Under the pieces are notes generated by a model. The model was not told the DNA's origin and did not search any database. It saw only the letters and a list, made by a program, of their open reading frames with translations. A DNA stretch of 54,863 bases from Candidatus Harrisonbacteria bacterium CG10_big_fil_rev_8_21_14_0_10_49_15 (GTDB taxonomy: Bacteria > Patescibacteriota > Minisyncoccia > UBA6257 > 1-14-0-10-44-23). Below are positions 8,982 to 16,987 of the stretch, in pieces; positions within the stretch are counted from its first letter, which is position 1; every line of letters starts with the position of its first letter. Where the stretch lies: assembly GCA_002773415.1 (NCBI GenBank), contig PFBD01000023.1, positions 37,084-91,946 of the forward strand. Direction: 5' to 3'. A program made the translations under genes and the position numbers.

Positions 8982-9144
8982 ATGCCTGAGAAATTCATCA
9001 ATTTTTCAGAATGCGAAAACGGACGCTATGCCCGAAAAACCTAGATTTTATAGGCTTTAAGAGCCCTAGGGCGTAGCCGACAGATAAGTAACCCTCTCTT
9101 ATATAAGTACTCTTTTAACATACTGGAGTCGTGCTCTGCCATTT
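8982..9144 (+). ncRNA. Structured 5' leader, candidate riboswitch or regulatory RNA
   Basis: The leader begins with a 10-bp hairpin (8986-8995 with 9000-9009, loop catc). A 9-bp stem follows (9025-9033 with 9069-9077). It encloses two small hairpins, 9040-9043/9051-9054 and 9053-9056/9062-9065. These share the GG at 9053-9054 and therefore exclude each other, as expected of a switch. The 3' part contains CCGACAG, reminiscent of the 3' conserved segment of c-di-AMP riboswitches, but the other consensus parts of that class are not evident. The gene it controls is a peptidoglycan hydrolase. The class is unknown. Confidence 0.4.
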
Positions 9145-10146
9145 GTGAAAAAGGCAGTCACCACTCCACTTGGAATCACCGCCATCATCGTGCTTGGCGG
9201 ACTTTTAGTTAACGCGGTCGCCCCGGTCCGGCCGAGCCAGACCCAGGCTGTGTTTGGTGGCGCTGACGACTCTGCCGGCCTAGTTAACGAAACGCTAGCT
9301 GCCCAAGACGCCACTCTACAAGCCGCCAACCCCTTACTTTCCGGCGAAATAGACTACGACGCCGCAGACGCGCTTCTCTTTAGTAGCGCCACCCTGTCCG
9401 GTAACGCCACGGGCGCTGGTACGGGCCCGGCGCGGAGCGAGGTCATAACTTATGTAGTTGAAGAGGGCGACAATCTTTCTGCGATTGCCTCCCGCTTTAA
9501 CATCACCCTGACCACCCTTTTAAACAGCAATCCAAACATAAAGCCAAGCGCCTTAGCAATCGGTCAAAAACTGACTATCTTACCGGTTGACGGTGTTGTT
9601 CACACAGTCAAAAAAGGTGAGACTGTTGGCGCGCTTGCCATCCGCTACGGCGTTACCCCTTCTGTTATCACCAATGCTAACGAGATAAAAGAAAATATTA
9701 TCGCTACCGGAGACGCACTCATTATCCCGGGCGGTAAGGCAACCATCGGCGGTAGTAGCGGTAGTAGCGCCGCGCGCTCTGTCGCCTCCTCGCTCACCGG
9801 CTATATAGCCCGCGTCAGCAACTCTGCAGTTTACCCGCTTGGATCACGTGGTCGGCAAACCGCGGGTCAGCACGGCCGCTATGGAGCTTACGACCTAGCC
9901 GCCCCAACAGGCACTAGTATCGTTGCCGTTGAAAACGGTATCGTGGAGTACGCCAAACGTGGTTGGGAGGGCGGCTATGGTAATCGGGTTATTATCCGTC
10001 ACGACAACGGCCGCCAGACTTTGTACGCGCACATGTCCACCATTGATGTCTCTACTGGGCAGTACGTTAGCCGCGGCCAGCGCCTTGGTGGCGTTGGTTC
10101 TACCGGTAACTCCACCGGCCCACATCTACACTTCGAAGTGAGATAG
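9145..10146 (+). CDS. LysM-LysM-M23 peptidoglycan endopeptidase
   Basis: 333 residues from GTG at 9145. It has a signal segment (about 6-30), a low-complexity linker, two LysM domains (about 101-146 'TYVVEEGDNLSAIASRFN' and 152-197 'HTVKKGETVGALAIRYG'), then an M23 lasso-peptidase domain (about 235-333) ending 'GPHLHFEVR'. The first zinc ligand region reads 'QHGRYGAYDLAAP', with the His seven residues before the Asp instead of four. LysM binds glycan and M23 cleaves peptide crosslinks, so this is a wall-remodelling enzyme outside the membrane. The protein stops right after HFEVR, where homologues usually continue 10-20 residues. The stop abuts the repeat element at 10146. Confidence 0.88.
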   Translation: MKKAVTTPLGITAIIVLGGLLVNAVAPVRPSQTQAVFGGADDSAGLVNETLAAQDATLQAANPLLSGEIDYDAADALLFSSATLSGNATGAGTGPARSEVITYVVEEGDNLSAIASRFNITLTTLLNSNPNIKPSALAIGQKLTILPVDGVVHTVKKGETVGALAIRYGVTPSVITNANEIKENIIATGDALIIPGGKATIGGSSGSSAARSVASSLTGYIARVSNSAVYPLGSRGRQTAGQHGRYGAYDLAAPTGTSIVAVENGIVEYAKRGWEGGYGNRVIIRHDNGRQTLYAHMSTIDVSTGQYVSRGQRLGGVGSTGNSTGPHLHFEVR

Positions 10147-10244
10147 ACCTCACCAATCACTAATAATCACAAATCGCCTAATTCGCCGCCGTTAGACTTG
10201 ATTTTCATTAGTTTGATTGGTGGATATTAGTGATTAGTGACGTC
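10146..10244. repeat. GACNTC-ended palindromic element, copy 1
   Basis: The left arm begins GACCTCACCAATCACTAATA and the right arm ends TTAGTGATTAGTGACGTC. The arms match imperfectly over about 30 bases. The stop codon TAG of the M23 gene supplies the first G. It is related to the elements at 25844-25968 and 32034-32131. Confidence 0.65.
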
Positions 10245-10252
10245 TATTCTGC

Positions 10253-10258
10253 TAAAAT
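10253..10258 (+). promoter_or_regulatory. Extended -10 box giving a leaderless transcript
   Basis: TGcTAAAAT lies just after the palindromic element and ends 8 bases before the ATG at 10267. Transcription would start at or next to the start codon. Confidence 0.55.
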
Positions 10259-10266
10259 AGGAAGGT

Positions 10267-11151
10267 ATGAGTGAAGCAGAATCTTCAGCAGAAAAAAAGA
10301 AACTCAAAATAGATCTGCTTGATCTTGTTCTATTGCTATTGCTGGCGATTGTCTTTGATTTGCTAAGTATCATCCCGGCTCTCGGCAGCGTCATTGGTCC
10401 GCTCGGCGTAGTTATCTTCCGGGTTGTATTTCATTTCATGGGCGTCAATACCAAGCTCATGAACGTGTCTCCAGTCATCGGCTTCATCATCGAACTTATC
10501 CCTATCGTGGAGATAATTCCTTCCAGCATTTTATACGTCGTGGTTGTTTATTTTGAAACTCGATATGCTGAAAAGATAGCGGCCAGGATTCCTGGCGGAG
10601 AAAAAGCTTTGAATCTCGCCGCGGCGGTCGGTGGAGACGTGAAGAGTATGCGCCAAGGTGCCGCCGGTGCCCGCCAAACTGTTGCCGCGCAAGCCGCCGC
10701 CACTGCTCATAAAAAAGAAAAGCCATCTGCGGGTACTCAAGGCTTCACCGCCACCGACCAGTTCGGCCAGACCATGGGTCCGCAGACAGCGGGAGGCAAG
10801 TCTTCTGAAAGCCCATACGCCCAACCCGGCGAACAGGCATCCACTCGCCCTCAAGGAAGACAGCCATCACACCCGGTCAATAAAGCCCGCTCGGAAGCAG
10901 GTACTGCTCGACGTGAAAGGGACGCATCCACCGGCCGACCCTCTGAAGACGAATCTAAACAAGAGGATACCGGCGAACTGGCCCGCGACCCTCGCTTAGA
11001 CCAGTACGGTCAGCCAGGCCCGGTTTCTAAAGGTAAGTCAGTCGCCGGCGCCGAAGATGTAGGCCAACAAGCAAAGAAGTCAAAGTCAGCCGGCAAAATA
11101 CTGAGCATGTCTGAAAAGCTGGCCAACGCCAAAAAACGCCGCGCCGCCTAG
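10267..11151 (+). CDS. Membrane protein with long disordered C-terminal tail
   Basis: 294 residues. Residues about 15-100 hold three hydrophobic segments (LLDLVLLLLLAIVFDLLSIIP, VIGPLGVVIFRVVFHF, PSSILYVVVVYF). From about 130 on, the protein is low-complexity: rich in Ala, Gln, Lys, Ser and Pro, charged and without predicted structure. The extreme C-terminus is basic (KKRRAA). Function is unknown. It lies between the LysM-M23 gene and the DksA-like gene on the same strand but has its own extended -10 box. Confidence 0.6.
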   Translation: MSEAESSAEKKKLKIDLLDLVLLLLLAIVFDLLSIIPALGSVIGPLGVVIFRVVFHFMGVNTKLMNVSPVIGFIIELIPIVEIIPSSILYVVVVYFETRYAEKIAARIPGGEKALNLAAAVGGDVKSMRQGAAGARQTVAAQAAATAHKKEKPSAGTQGFTATDQFGQTMGPQTAGGKSSESPYAQPGEQASTRPQGRQPSHPVNKARSEAGTARRERDASTGRPSEDESKQEDTGELARDPRLDQYGQPGPVSKGKSVAGAEDVGQQAKKSKSAGKILSMSEKLANAKKRRAA

Positions 11152-11180
11152 ACACTCCCCTCCTTTTCCCCTACAATTAA

Positions 11181-11219
11181 TCCTAATAAGCTAAACAGCT
11201 AATAAGCTAATCAGCTAAA
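11181..11219. repeat. 'agctaa' word repeat upstream of the dksA-like gene
   Basis: A short run of agctaa/taagctaa words lies directly before the start codon at 11223. It is the same word as in the elements at 11563-11724 and 26021-26105. Confidence 0.5.
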
Positions 11220-11222
11220 AAT

Positions 11223-11573
11223 ATGATCGACCCACAAATCCAACAAGAACTGCGTCAGCAGCTAGAGACTGAAAAGAAAAAGCTCGAAAAAAACATTGCC
11301 GAGCTATCAAAGCCTGTAGATATGGGCGACGATATTGACTCTTTTGACGAAGAGACAGACGAGGCCGAGGCCTTTAGCGCCAACGTTGGCTCTGCCGAGT
11401 CGCTAAAAGCGAGACTCGGTCGCGTCACTGACGCCCTCGCCAAAATGGAGGTTGGCACTTATGGAAAGTGCGAGGGTTGCGAAGGAGTTATAGGCCTAGA
11501 GCTACTCAAGGCCGACCCGGAGTCCCGCCTCTGCCGAGACTGTAAGCTGAAAGAAAGAACACAAGCTGCTTAG
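11223..11573 (+). CDS. DksA/TraR-family zinc-finger protein
   Basis: 116 residues. The N-terminal half is a charged coiled coil (QQELRQQLETEKKKLEKNIAEL) containing an acidic stretch (DDIDSFDEETDEAEAF). The C-terminal half has the family zinc finger, 'YGKCEGCEGVIGLELLKADPESRLCRDC' (four Cys). DksA/TraR proteins reach into the RNA polymerase secondary channel through the coiled-coil tip and modulate initiation, often together with ppGpp. The size matches short DksA-like proteins of reduced genomes. It is flanked on both sides by 'agctaaac' repeats, and I see no Shine-Dalgarno sequence. Confidence 0.85.
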   Translation: MIDPQIQQELRQQLETEKKKLEKNIAELSKPVDMGDDIDSFDEETDEAEAFSANVGSAESLKARLGRVTDALAKMEVGTYGKCEGCEGVIGLELLKADPESRLCRDCKLKERTQAA

Positions 11574-11728
11574 CTTATTAGCTGTTTAGGGCAGTAGGCC
11601 ACGGCTAGAAAAACCTAATAAGCTAAACAGCTAAACAGCTAAACAGCTAAACAGCTAAACAGCTAAACAGCTAAACAGCTAAACAGCTAAACAGCTAAAC
11701 AGCTAAACAGCTAAACAGCTAAACAACC
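11563..11728. repeat. Palindromic element with 13 tandem copies of agctaaac
   Basis: 11621-11724 is 13 exact tandem copies of the octamer agctaaac, ending 4 bases before the comM ATG. The upstream part (11567-11590, gcttagcttattagctgttta) is the inverted complement, so the whole forms a large hairpin. Period 8 places TAA in all frames. The copy number is likely to vary by slippage. Confidence 0.85.
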
Positions 11729-13291
11729 ATGTCCTCCAATTTTTCTCGAGTACTGTCCGCTGAACTGGAAGGAATTGAAGCAATGGCCATTGAGGTTGAG
11801 ACCGACGTTCACGTCGGTCTTCATAATTTTACGATAGTCGGCCTTGCTGACAAGGCCCTCTCTGAGTCAAAAGAGCGAATAAATGCTGCGCTCAAGAACA
11901 TTAAAGTTCGTCCACCCGCGGCGGAAAACCGACGAGTCATTGTTAATCTGGCTCCGGCCGACATAAAGAAAACCGGCTCGCAGTACGACCTGCCAATCGC
12001 CATCGGTTACTTGCAAGCCACCGGCCAGTTAGAGGGCTCTAGCGTTGACCTGGAAGAAACATTCATCGTCGGCGAGCTGGCTCTTTCCGGACAAGTACGA
12101 CCAATAAGCGGCGCGCTTAGCATTGCCCGTTGTGCTAAAAAACAACAGGCCTACGAACTGCTCGTGCCGGCCGCCAACGCGGCTGAAGCGGCCATGGTTG
12201 AGGGTCTGCGCGTCATTCCAATAAAAAATCTCCGCCAAGCTATTGCTCATCTTGAGTCTCGCCAACCCATTCCGCCGATGCCGGTTACACGGGTTAACGA
12301 CATCCCCGAAGAGTTTTCCATCACTATCGCTGATATCAAAGGCCAGCAACAGGCGAAACGTGCCCTGATGATCGCCGCCGCCGGCGGGCATAATGTTTTG
12401 ATGAGCGGGCCGCCCGGCACTGGTAAGACCATGCTCGCCCAGGCCTTGGTCTCTATCTTGCCGCCGGCAACAGATCAAGAGGTCATTGAAATGACCCAGA
12501 TATACAGCGCCGCCGGCCTACTTGGTGAGGAGCCCTGCATCAAGCGCCGGCCCTTCCGATCCCCGCATCAGACTGCTTCACCAGCCGCTATCTTTGGTGG
12601 CGGTGGCACGCCGCGACCCGGAGAAATAAGCCTTGCCCACCGGGGCATCCTCTTTTTAGATGAAATACCTGAATTTCGCCGCGACTTGCTTGAGTCTCTT
12701 CGCCAGCCGCTTGAAAGCGGCCGGGCAGTTGTTAGCCGAGTCCGAGGCAACCTAGAGTTTCCAGCCCGCTTTATTCTTATTGCCGCCATGAATCCCTGCC
12801 CTTGCGGTTATTATCAAGACAAGGAAAAAGTGTGCAGCTGCCCCATGGCCCAGATCCAGCGGTATCAAAAGAAGTTATCCGGCCCGCTTTTAGACAGGAT
12901 TGATATTCAAATAATCGTGCCGCGACTTGATATTGAAGAGCTCCGCCAAAAAACAACCGAAGCCGATATTCAATCTTGGCAATCAACCCGTGAACAGGTC
13001 CACCGCGCTCGACTCATGCAGCAGCAGCGGTTTAGCGAGACCGGCACAAAACTCGTTACTAACAGTGAGATGAGCTCTAGGCTCGTCGAAAGCCTTATCC
13101 GCCCAGACTCTACTGCTGAAGAGCTCATCAAAAAGTTGTTCCAGGGCAATAAATTATCCCCTCGCAGTTATTACCGTTTGCTAAAGACGGCGCGAACAAT
13201 CGCTGACCTTGAGGCCAGTGACCAGGTTCGCAAAGAGCACGTCAGCGAAGCCTACGGGTTCCGCGTCCGCGAAGACGACGAGCGGGAATAA
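11729..13291 (+). CDS. comM: YifB/ComM-type Mg-chelatase-like AAA+ ATPase
   Basis: 520 residues, normal for the family. The N-terminal Lon-protease-like fold domain (about 1-190, 'VDVHVGLHNFTIVGLADKALSESKERINAAL' region) is followed by the AAA+ domain with Walker A 'GPPGTGKTM' near 226, Walker B 'ILFLDEIPEF', sensor 'AAMNPCPCGYY' with the Cys-rich insert, and a C-terminal 'RSYYRLLKTARTIADLE' domain. In naturally transformable bacteria ComM is a hexameric helicase that extends branch migration during integration of incoming DNA. That role here is inference. The start has only the octamer array in front of it and no Shine-Dalgarno sequence. Confidence 0.9.
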   Translation: MSSNFSRVLSAELEGIEAMAIEVETDVHVGLHNFTIVGLADKALSESKERINAALKNIKVRPPAAENRRVIVNLAPADIKKTGSQYDLPIAIGYLQATGQLEGSSVDLEETFIVGELALSGQVRPISGALSIARCAKKQQAYELLVPAANAAEAAMVEGLRVIPIKNLRQAIAHLESRQPIPPMPVTRVNDIPEEFSITIADIKGQQQAKRALMIAAAGGHNVLMSGPPGTGKTMLAQALVSILPPATDQEVIEMTQIYSAAGLLGEEPCIKRRPFRSPHQTASPAAIFGGGGTPRPGEISLAHRGILFLDEIPEFRRDLLESLRQPLESGRAVVSRVRGNLEFPARFILIAAMNPCPCGYYQDKEKVCSCPMAQIQRYQKKLSGPLLDRIDIQIIVPRLDIEELRQKTTEADIQSWQSTREQVHRARLMQQQRFSETGTKLVTNSEMSSRLVESLIRPDSTAEELIKKLFQGNKLSPRSYYRLLKTARTIADLEASDQVRKEHVSEAYGFRVREDDERE

Positions 13292-13308
13292 TACCTCGTC
13301 CCCTGCTC

Positions 13309-13587
13309 TTAAGCACCAAGCGCCACTCGGAGCTGTGGGTAAACGAAGTAGTAAAAGACAACCCCAAGAGCAATAAGCAGAATCAGCATCAGCACGCTTT
13401 TTGTTTTTGAGCCTCCTTCTTTTGAGCCTCCTTCTGTCTTTAAGTGCTCCGTCTCCGGCAGCATTAAAACTTCTGCGCTCGGCTGGTTGCCCCCACCGCC
13501 AATATCAGAGCTCATGGTTCGCAAAGATACCCGCGGCCTTGTTAAGACCGTGCTTACTTTCTGAGATTGATGCTGAGTGCTGTTCAT
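13309..13587 (-). CDS. Small tail-anchored-like membrane protein
   Basis: 92 residues. The N-terminal part is polar and probably disordered, with a GGGG tract and a duplicated KEGGSK/GGSK unit. A single hydrophobic segment lies near the C-terminus (VLMLILLIALGVVFYYFVYP), so it would be held in the membrane by its tail. It starts 11 bases after the stop of the larger membrane protein at 13598, whose membrane segment ends in a similar 'YFVVYPIF', so the two may be partners. The family is unknown. Confidence 0.5.
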   Translation of the reverse strand: MNSTQHQSQKVSTVLTRPRVSLRTMSSDIGGGGNQPSAEVLMLPETEHLKTEGGSKEGGSKTKSVLMLILLIALGVVFYYFVYPQLRVALGA

Positions 13588-13597
13588 CTATTACTAC

Positions 13598-14731
13598 CTA
13601 ACTCGCCCACCCAAGTAGGCGGATGGCCTCCTTCATTCCTTCAAACGAGGTACTGATAAGAACCTCGGTTTCATTTGCAAGGTATCCCAAAGAGGCACCG
13701 GCAGTTTCTGTCGGCGCAAAGCGGTCAGGCAAGCCTAAGACGGTACCGTTACGGAATTCCTGGAAATCCCCCGGGCTGGTTACAAAGAACTCACCCAAGC
13801 TACTAGCTTCCAAGGCCTCAAACCACGCGGTGAGCGCCGCCGGGTCAGTTGCGTCCAGCTTACCTATATAACCAGGCCAGATGCCATCCGCATTTTTGTA
13901 GATGAATGCGGTAAAGTCATCCGCGAAAAGCGCGGCAGTAGATTCCTGATCGCCAAGGCTTGGCGCGACTGCTGCCACAAATTGACCAAAGGGAACCTGG
14001 TTACCCGCTCCGTCAGTAAAGATTATTTCAGTCAAACCATCTGGCAACTCAGCCGCCTCCCGGCGTAGAGTTGTGGTCACCGCCGCGCTCGTCACAGTCC
14101 CATCGAGCGAGACAGTTATTTGCCCCTGCGGTGCTCCTTTAAAGGCGGAGGTGTGTGAGAGAAGCTCCGACTGTCCCGGCTGATCCTCTGTCGCCGGTTG
14201 CTCGGCAACAGGCGGATTGATCACTGGCTCGCCAGAGCTAAAGATCGGGTAAACTACAAAGTAGCCAATAAGTCCGAGAATGATTATACCCATAACAATT
14301 CCAAGGATCCACCAAAGGGTGTGAGATTTACTCCCTGCAATATCCGGCTCCATCTCCATGCCATTCGCTGTCTCCGGAGTGAACATCGGCTCATTCGCAT
14401 CTATACCAGCAGGAGTAAAGGAAGGCTGGTTGGCTGGCGCCGCGGGAGGTGTCATCTGACCCATGTCAGTCATCATCGTGCGGGGCTGCTGCTGGTCCGC
14501 TGCAGCTGGACCTGGTTCCGGCACCAATTTATCCTGAGGGGCGCTTGCTGGCGCTGCACCAGGTAAATTCTGAGGCGGCTGTCCAGGGCTGGCCTGAGCA
14601 ACGTTGTTAAGGCGGTCAGTCAAAGATCCGCTACCTTGGTCTCCTGCTCCCGTGTTAACGGGTTTACCCTGAGCATCGTCGAAGGGTTGACTCTGAGTAT
14701 TGTCAAAAGATTGATTGTTATTGTTTGCCAT
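13598..14731 (-). CDS. Membrane-anchored protein with extracytoplasmic domain
   Basis: 377 residues from ATG at 14731 (a TTG two codons upstream is possible). Residues 1-140 are Gln/Pro/Ala-rich and disordered. A single membrane helix (about 143-168, TLWWILGIVMGIIILGLIGYFVVY) is followed by an extracytoplasmic domain of about 190 residues without Cys. Near the N-terminus, 'SFDNTQSQPFDDAQGKPV' is encoded by a dispersed repeat (rc of 14655-14705) of the 'tcgacaggctcaaggg' type. An extended -10 box (TGgTATAGT) lies about 55 bases upstream, after the 14800-14888 element. Function is unknown. Confidence 0.6.
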   Translation of the reverse strand: MANNNNQSFDNTQSQPFDDAQGKPVNTGAGDQGSGSLTDRLNNVAQASPGQPPQNLPGAAPASAPQDKLVPEPGPAAADQQQPRTMMTDMGQMTPPAAPANQPSFTPAGIDANEPMFTPETANGMEMEPDIAGSKSHTLWWILGIVMGIIILGLIGYFVVYPIFSSGEPVINPPVAEQPATEDQPGQSELLSHTSAFKGAPQGQITVSLDGTVTSAAVTTTLRREAAELPDGLTEIIFTDGAGNQVPFGQFVAAVAPSLGDQESTAALFADDFTAFIYKNADGIWPGYIGKLDATDPAALTAWFEALEASSLGEFFVTSPGDFQEFRNGTVLGLPDRFAPTETAGASLGYLANETEVLISTSFEGMKEAIRLLGWAS

Positions 14732-14799
14732 AGGCAAAAATTCTTAATAATAAACGATATTTTCGTTCCCTTTACTATACCACAAAAACAAAGTGGTCT

Positions 14800-14888
14800 G
14801 CGAATAACGAATAAAAAACGAATCAACGAATAAGCGAAAAAAGCCCATGGGCCATTCGCCGATTCGTCTGTGTGTATTCGTTATTCGG
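14800..14888. repeat. Palindromic element, 'cgaataacgaat' word
   Basis: The left arm cgaataacgaat...cgaatcaacgaat is mirrored by attcgtctgtgtgtattcgttattcg. It lies between pnp and the membrane-protein gene. A near copy is at 17857-17944. Confidence 0.65.
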
Positions 14889-14893
14889 ACACC

Positions 14894-16987
14894 TCAGCTC
14901 TGCTCAATGCCTTTCATTGAAAGGCCGATCTTTCCGTGATCCATCTTGATTATCTTCGCTTTGACACGCTGTCCCACCTCCAGAACATCTTTGATATCTT
15001 TCACAAATCCATCCTTAACTTCAGAAATATGCACCATGCCGTCCTGACCGGCATCCATCTCAACAATACCGCCAAATTCCAAGAGCTTAATAACGGTACC
15101 CGTGACCAACTCCCCTATGTCATAGGTCTTGGTCAGTGCTCGCACTTCTTCCAGCGCCGCTTTTGCTGTCTCTCCACTATCACCGGCGATAAAGACGGTA
15201 CCGTCTTCTTCAATATCAATAGATAGTGCGCCGGTCTTTTCAATGATGCCGTTGATAGTCTTTCCACCCGGACCAATGACCAGCCCAATCATGTCTGACG
15301 GGATCTTCAGCGAAAGCACGTGTGGTGCCAGCGGTGAAAGTTCCGGCCGCGGCGCCGGTAACACGCCTTTCATTACTTCAAGAATCTGCATTCGGGCAAC
15401 TCTTGCCTGAGCCAGTCCCTCGCGCAGCATCGCTACTGTCAGACCCTCAATCTTCACATCCATCTGAATAGCGGTTACGCCGTCCGTAGTACCGGCTACT
15501 TTAAAGTCCGCGTCACCGTAGTGGTCTTCGTAACCTTGAATGTCAGTCAGTATCTTATAGTCGCCGCTCTTGTTGCTCATCAGCCCCATCGCTATGCCGG
15601 CCACCGGCTTTTTTAGCGGCACACCGGCGTCCATCATAGACAAAGTTCCCGCGCAAACCGTGGCCATTGAAGATGAACCGTTGCTTGCTAGGATTTCTGA
15701 AACTATTCTCAGTGTGTATGGGAAATCTTCTTTGGCAGGCAACATGTTCTGAAGCGCTTTACGCGCCAGGGCGCCATGCCCTATCTCGCGCCTGCCCGGA
15801 CCGCGGAAAAAGCCCGTCTCACCAACCGAGTATGGCGGAAAGTTATAATGGAGCAAGAAGCGCTGCTTTTTAGACTCCGTCATCGACTCAACCAGCTGCT
15901 CGTCACCCGGCGCGCCAACAGTTGTTACTGCAAGGGCCTGGGTACCGCCACGAATGAAAAGGCCACTGCCGTGCGTCTTCGCAAGCAGTCCAACCTCACC
16001 ATAAAGCGGCCGCACCTCGTCTAGCGCCCGTCCGTCCGGGCGCTTACCACTGTCTAAAACGTTCTTGTGGACGACTCCGTCGATTATTTCTTCTAAGATA
16101 TGATCAACGTGCTTCAGTTTTTCGTCCTCTACTTCTTTTTCGACCAAGTGCTCGTCTATCTCCGCGCGGATCTTTTCTAGCGCCGCCTCACGCTCGGTTT
16201 TAACAGCCAGATAAATCGCCTCCTCCAGCTTTGCCATCGCAAACTCTGCAATTATCTTTCGCAACTCTTCATCTATGCCCGCCGTTTCTATCGTCACCTT
16301 TGGTTTACCAATCTTGGCCACCATCTCTTGCTGAAACTTGATAAGCGCCTCTACTTCCTTGCTCGCCATCTCAAAAGCGGCGACCACGTCTGCCTCGTCC
16401 GCCTCTCGTCCCTCTAGCTCGATCATATTGATGCGGTCAGCTTTACCGGCGACAAACGAATCAATCGTAAAGCCTTCCGCCTCGTCCGCACGCGGGTTCA
16501 GCAGGAACCGGTCGTCTTTTTTAACAACGCGCACACCGGCCACCGGCCCGGCCCAAGGTACGGAAGAAATCGCCAGCGCCGCTGAAGCCGTCATCAGCGC
16601 CAAAAAGTCTAAGTCTTCTTTCGGGTCCAGAGACAAAATAGTAATCACCACCTGAATCTCCCGGCGGATTTGATTATCAAAGAGCGGGCGGATAACCCGA
16701 TCAATAACTCGGCCGGAAAGCACCGCTTCTTCAGACGGCCGACCCTCCCGGCGCATAAAGCGACTACCTAAGATCTTACCAATTGCGTAAAATCGTTCTT
16801 CGTAAATAACTTGAAGTGGGAAGTAAGGCAGATTAGACTCCTTACCCATGACCACGGTTGCCAACAAGGCGCTGTCTCCATACTTACCAAGTACGGCCGC
16901 GTTTGCCTGGTTCGCGAGTTCAGATACTTCTAATGTGAGTGGCCGTCCGGCGTGCGTAGTCGTAAACTGCTGTCTGTTTAAGTTCAT
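14894..16987 (-). CDS. pnp: Polyribonucleotide nucleotidyltransferase (PNPase)
   Basis: 697 residues, full length. It has two RNase PH cores (about 1-230 and 310-545) separated by an all-helical linker, a KH domain (about 550-615, 'IPSDMIGLVIGPGGKTINGI') and an S1 domain (about 620-690, 'GELVTGTVIKLLEFGGIVEM'). PNPase degrades mRNA 3'-5' by phosphorolysis as a ring trimer. It follows rpsO and a NYN-domain gene on the same strand, close to the rpsO-pnp order of many bacteria. The mRNA start is buried in a 16-bp stem (see the leader), which suggests autoregulation as described for E. coli pnp. Confidence 0.95.
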   Translation of the reverse strand: MNLNRQQFTTTHAGRPLTLEVSELANQANAAVLGKYGDSALLATVVMGKESNLPYFPLQVIYEERFYAIGKILGSRFMRREGRPSEEAVLSGRVIDRVIRPLFDNQIRREIQVVITILSLDPKEDLDFLALMTASAALAISSVPWAGPVAGVRVVKKDDRFLLNPRADEAEGFTIDSFVAGKADRINMIELEGREADEADVVAAFEMASKEVEALIKFQQEMVAKIGKPKVTIETAGIDEELRKIIAEFAMAKLEEAIYLAVKTEREAALEKIRAEIDEHLVEKEVEDEKLKHVDHILEEIIDGVVHKNVLDSGKRPDGRALDEVRPLYGEVGLLAKTHGSGLFIRGGTQALAVTTVGAPGDEQLVESMTESKKQRFLLHYNFPPYSVGETGFFRGPGRREIGHGALARKALQNMLPAKEDFPYTLRIVSEILASNGSSSMATVCAGTLSMMDAGVPLKKPVAGIAMGLMSNKSGDYKILTDIQGYEDHYGDADFKVAGTTDGVTAIQMDVKIEGLTVAMLREGLAQARVARMQILEVMKGVLPAPRPELSPLAPHVLSLKIPSDMIGLVIGPGGKTINGIIEKTGALSIDIEEDGTVFIAGDSGETAKAALEEVRALTKTYDIGELVTGTVIKLLEFGGIVEMDAGQDGMVHISEVKDGFVKDIKDVLEVGQRVKAKIIKMDHGKIGLSMKGIEQS

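Noticed and set aside
8982-9144. c-di-AMP (ydaO/yuaA) riboswitch
   Set aside because: Only a CCGACAG segment fits. The other conserved blocks of that class are not found, so it is kept as an unclassified structured leader.
11621-11724. Possible CRISPR array
   Set aside because: The units are 8 bases, contiguous and without spacers. It is a tandem repeat. The only Cas-like protein (45974-46576) is a solitary Cas2-like fold with no cas1 or array.
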